43,479 nt of DNA from a virus: positions 1 through 43,479 of the IMG/VR virus record IMGVR_UViG_3300030060_000826; one strand, written 5' to 3'. Under the pieces are notes generated by a model. That model was not told where the DNA came from. It worked only from the letters and a program-made list of their open reading frames with translations, and did no database searches. The translations under genes were made by a program, and so were the position numbers. Positions 41,601-43,479 of the stretch are shown here, piece after piece. Each line of letters begins with the position of its first letter. The first letter of the stretch is position 1.

Positions 41601-42078
41601 TAGTGGTGGTGGGTTTACAGGAACAGAATTTAGTCCTGCAGCAGAGGATGATAATTTTGAAAGTGGATTTTTTACAGGACCTGACAGTAATCAAAATGTA
41701 GGTACACCTGTGGCAGGAAAGCCTGATGAAGTTAGTTATGTAGGTGATGACCCATCAAACGAAGGTGATGTAGGTGGTGGTGGCTGTGTCATAGCTACAC
41801 ATGGATTATCTACAGGTGGTTTTACAGCTATGGAAAAGGCTAAAGCTGAACTATGGTGTCAAAAGACTTATCATGGCAAGTGGTATGGTGAAGCATTTAG
41901 AAGAGGTTATAGAGCAGCAGGCATGAAACACATCAATGCAGGAACTGCTCAAAGTGTGTATCAAGAGTTTAAAGACTTTGTTGCATATGGTCGTGGTATA
42001 AAACGAGGATGGAAGTTAGGTTTTAATTACTATTTAAGAACTATTACATTCTTTTTTACTGGACTATTTATAAAATAA
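38617..42078 (+). CDS. 1153-residue ADP-ribosyltransferase-containing virion protein
   Basis: Three recognisable regions. Residues about 50-210 form an ART-PolyVal-like ADP-ribosyltransferase: AGYHGTATT, FLGEGFYFTIDPKVASQYAN, GYDSIVFDNFKDRSKQILVF (H-Y-acid type). Near 430-490: QEEVRDDIPAQLSEGEFVLP then ADVVRYHGLEKIMGFRDQAK, a block typical of marine phage virion proteins. The C terminus has CVIATHGLSTGGFTAMEKAK, a CFIAT-like motif, with ALKAE... helices. Also Gly-rich middle and KGGATMSMNK. Likely packaged and injected. ART activity is inferred from motifs. Confidence 0.75.
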   Translation: MSKKSLVSGVLNVGDAVKKAAERLKKSRLRELLDKLPDEEKKNIPAQKDEVSVAGYHGTATTRDKDAPFFNIDFGRKQDEFLGEGFYFTIDPKVASQYANMRAINELDMIGSKGGEGLYKYRPTGQTVTTSSLLKGMDVDGKSVSVGQQVGKFDLSGIENPLIVRTEKQRLDAKENIAKIKEAGYDSIVFDNFKDRSKQILVFPEHIGKVDKDSARVENLDLSTQTQMISVFPKPEKLYPKGEAPKGGDYINPATGEVITNRNVTSANIKINPDGRASFKASDDNVDSVGTIGKGNSQIKANLFKTSAGWKWTKAPSGMEDIGTLVSVTHKGKHFYTLETDFTKGVNLKKYPNQKDEPKLRPTVVGKIELGEPVGEISVRGKPHKVYNTIKAFNKGGATMSMNKQMEMFDLGGLRDQGGTIDPKSKNPVPIGSTQEEVRDDIPAQLSEGEFVLPADVVRYHGLEKIMGFRDQAKAGLQRMEQMGQMGNADEATIPDGVPFKPNSNPLADEKRKMAIGGTTVNVPEIEMPKVEGVNVAKPVTQTSRPSVFATGDTTQTTPLATDTTQVAVPTAPDYRVRTKTGDATTYGKLIGSEFGQQQKTETIKYVNPDTNEELYIPFVNGEPIYPIPAGYIPEADVPVEEEKEDPTKAVKTAQTMQTDDGGGDDDVRDIRTTERPVGEGSVSGLLSALLTPTIGKVFDAFSAPPMSTKEKQDMLVNEFGFNITTPMILGDEKKIDEEDYIERFGGGPFKTPIENLANFAGDLNTIDQSTLFSVGTKPGQIDSQTRGLYGIDGVAYNINQKTPALLGGAARDANGNVMYSDGKSAFNDLKVARTTGWYGGPISFVAYMGLDDKAQDNYRAYQVAKGNKTLAQNLQRVGAPDNYKVQKERFNVGGNNFGAGVGNRANPQKGIYVGAGAGPAGVVTGSWTTNANNEKQFSIDGGGTIIAGKTGVVGDFDGDGRPDTAPDSPDISTALSPSTIQAGLSPTVIDSSDPSGGGFTGTEFSPAAEDDNFESGFFTGPDSNQNVGTPVAGKPDEVSYVGDDPSNEGDVGGGGCVIATHGLSTGGFTAMEKAKAELWCQKTYHGKWYGEAFRRGYRAAGMKHINAGTAQSVYQEFKDFVAYGRGIKRGWKLGFNYYLRTITFFFTGLFIK

Positions 42079-42093
42079 AGGGTATAATATATA

Positions 42094-42288
42094 ATGGAAG
42101 AATTTTTTCAACAGATTAGAGAAAGGTTTAACTCTTTAGAAGAAGAAGAGAAGAACCTTATTAGAGGTTTAGTGGGTACACCTGAAGGTCGTGTACTAGC
42201 TAAAATACTAGGACCTGACCTAATGGCACAGATTAATTTACGTGCACCTACAGGAACAGTTCCTAGACGTGGTTTAGGTTCACGATAA
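42094..42288 (+). CDS. Small hypothetical protein
   Basis: 64 residues: acidic helix (IRERFNSLEEEEKNLIRGLV) then TPEGRVLAKILGPDLMAQIN. Ends GTVPRRGLGSR, recalling the basic Gly ends of other late products. GGGTATAAT lies just upstream (42080-42088), as also near 26427. Function unknown, between portal-module and scaffold. Confidence 0.6.
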   Translation: MEEFFQQIRERFNSLEEEEKNLIRGLVGTPEGRVLAKILGPDLMAQINLRAPTGTVPRRGLGSR

Positions 42289-42351
42289 AACCTATACTAA
42301 GGCTACTTATCCCCCAACATAATTGGCTACGATAACCCCAAGGAGAAAACT
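42289..42351 (+). repeat. Intergenic imperfect direct repeat
   Basis: The 63-base gap before the scaffold gene holds GGCTACTTATCCCCCAA (42301-42317) and GGCTACGATAACCCCAA (42325-42341), matching at 12 of 17 positions, 24 bases apart. The second runs into the AGGAG Shine-Dalgarno. It could be an operator or an RNA element controlling scaffold synthesis. Confidence 0.5.
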
Positions 42352-43239
42352 ATGGCTGAACAGGCTCAAGTAATGGTGGAAGATGCAACACCTGAAAAAA
42401 AAGCATTTATGACAAAACCATCTACTCATGAAGAGAGAATTAAAAAAGACGAGCAAGAGTTAGAAGAATTAAAGAAACAGGCTCAAGGTGAATCTACTGA
42501 AAGTGCTACAGAAGAGAAAGCAGAGGATGAGGAAGAACCGAAGACTGCTGAAGAAAAAACTTTTAAAAAGCGTTATGGAGATTTACGAAGACACTCTCAA
42601 GAAAAAGAGAAAGAGTTTCAAAAGCAACTAAACGACTTAAAAGCACAGTTAGAAAAAGCTACAAAGAAGGAGATGCAACTTCCTAAGTCTGATGAGGACA
42701 TAGAAGCATGGGCAAAAGATTATCCTGATGTAGCAAAAATAGTAGAAACTATTGCTATGAAGAAAGCAAGAGAACAAGCCATAGCACTAGAGACACGAAT
42801 ACAAAAAATAGATGAGATGTCTCTTGAAGCTAAGAAAGAGAAGGCTGAAGCAGAGTTAATGAAACTACATCCTGACTTTAGTGATATACGAGAAAGTGAT
42901 GACTTTCACGAATGGGCAGAAGAACAACCAAAATGGGTACAGGATGCACTTTATGAAAATGACAATGATGCAAGGTCAGCATCAAGAGCTATTGACCTCT
43001 ATAAAGCAGATAAGGGAATTAGCAAGTCAACTAAGAGCAAGAACGATAAAAGTGCTGCTAAAGAAGTGGCTACGAAAAAAACTAGGTCTGTTCCTGATGC
43101 TGAAGGAACAACTAATAAAATTTTAGAGTCTGACGTACAGAAGATGTCTGCTAATGAATATGAGAAAAATGCAGACATAATTATGGAAGCAATACGTTCA
43201 GGTAACTTTATATACGATTTATCTGGTTCAGCTAGATAA
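42352..43239 (+). CDS. Scaffolding protein
   Basis: 295 residues, very rich in Glu, Lys and Ala, almost wholly helical: ERIKKDEQELEELKKQAQGE, a long coiled coil, and an acidic middle. A conserved-looking block is DVAKIVETIAMKKAREQAIA, MKLHPDFSDIRESDDFHEW. Composition, size and place between portal module and the capsid start match podovirus and T7-like scaffolds, which guide capsid assembly and leave. AAGGAG precedes the ATG. Confidence 0.85.
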   Translation: MAEQAQVMVEDATPEKKAFMTKPSTHEERIKKDEQELEELKKQAQGESTESATEEKAEDEEEPKTAEEKTFKKRYGDLRRHSQEKEKEFQKQLNDLKAQLEKATKKEMQLPKSDEDIEAWAKDYPDVAKIVETIAMKKAREQAIALETRIQKIDEMSLEAKKEKAEAELMKLHPDFSDIRESDDFHEWAEEQPKWVQDALYENDNDARSASRAIDLYKADKGISKSTKSKNDKSAAKEVATKKTRSVPDAEGTTNKILESDVQKMSANEYEKNADIIMEAIRSGNFIYDLSGSAR

Positions 43240-43460
43240 AACAGTTGACAAACAGTTATTTATACATATAACTAGTATCAACTAAAAATGTGACCTCTCC
43301 ACGTGGACAACTCACATAATACTACACTTGGAAGCCTACCTGATGGTAAGAGCCTACGTTTAACTAGCTATTAAATGTACAACCTCAACTACTATTAGCC
43401 GATGACGAGTAAATATAGCACATTCGTGCATTTGTTTTATTTTCAAAAATGGAGATGAAA
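43240..43460 (+). other. Long leader before the capsid gene
   Basis: A 221-base gap with no gene, unusually long for this compact genome. It holds a promoter (43245-43272), the 10-bp palindrome TCCACGTGGA (43298-43307) and a weak hairpin GCAC-ATTC-GTGC followed by a T-rich tail (43418-43440). A clear GGAG lies before the ATG. It likely controls high-level capsid synthesis. Confidence 0.6.
43245..43272 (+). promoter_or_regulatory. Sigma70-like promoter for capsid gene
   Basis: TTGACA (43245-43250), 16-nt spacer, TATAAC (43267-43272), just after the scaffold stop. The -35 is exact and the -10 matches 5 of 6. It would add extra transcription of the major capsid gene. Confidence 0.65.
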
Positions 43461-43479
43461 ATGGCATTTAAAACTGCAG
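43461..43479 (+). CDS. Major capsid protein, first codons only
   Basis: Only MAFKTA is inside the window; the gene is cut by its end. GGAGATGAAA directly precedes the ATG. Position after scaffold and a strong promoter, and the start MAFKTA, which is common among phage major capsid proteins, support the call. This is inference from context because almost no sequence is present. Confidence 0.5.

Overview
The window is most of the genome of an AT-rich, tailed double-stranded DNA phage, very probably a marine podovirus-like phage of an alphaproteobacterium (SAR11/SAR116 type). This is inferred from gene content: terminase, portal, scaffold and virion genes, a T7-type replication set (PolA polymerase, gp4-like primase and helicase, endonuclease I), a B12-dependent ribonucleotide reductase, MazG, DUF3310, a NifU-like protein and many tiny overlapping genes. 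No T7-type RNA polymerase, tail sheath or baseplate gene is visible. The assignment is made from sequence patterns only; no database was searched.

Layout. Positions 3-8368 (+) hold late virion genes: a small membrane/coiled-coil protein, an Asn/Gln-rich repeat protein, three proteins of unknown role, and a 1373-residue probable internal or ejected protein. Positions 8365-26826 (-) form one tightly packed leftward early operon. Its promoter-distal part, read right to left, holds about fifteen small accessory genes, a C5-cytosine methyltransferase, a SleB-like hydrolase, a tyrosine recombinase, primase, helicase, DNA polymerase, a likely ssDNA-binding protein, a Cas4/RecB-like nuclease, endonuclease I, NrdJ, another PD-(D/E)XK nuclease, an RMF-like protein and MazG. 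Positions 26827-28405 are a 1.6-kb non-coding control region. Positions 28406-43479 (+) hold small basic, Cys-rich and Fe-S-related proteins, a lysis group (holin-like, LysM, T4-type lysozyme), packaging genes (two small terminase candidates, TerL), portal, a very large ADP-ribosyltransferase-containing protein, scaffold, and the first codons of what is almost certainly the major capsid gene. The capsid gene and the tail-tube genes expected after it are missing, so the sequence is a linear cut of a circular map.

How the parts fit. The control region separates leftward early from rightward late transcription. It carries a leftward sigma70-like promoter at 26860-26889 and an exactly consensus rightward promoter (TTGACA, 17 nt, TATAAT) at 28203-28231. 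The latter is followed by three tandem pairs of a 12-bp repeat just ahead of a gene whose product looks like a ribbon-helix-helix DNA-binding protein. Between them lie a hairpin-rich stretch, an AT-rich stretch and a G-rich island. This is the best candidate for an undescribed regulatory, origin or RNA element here. Most neighbouring genes overlap as ATGA or TAATG, which implies translational coupling and was used to choose starts and to find genes under 60 codons.
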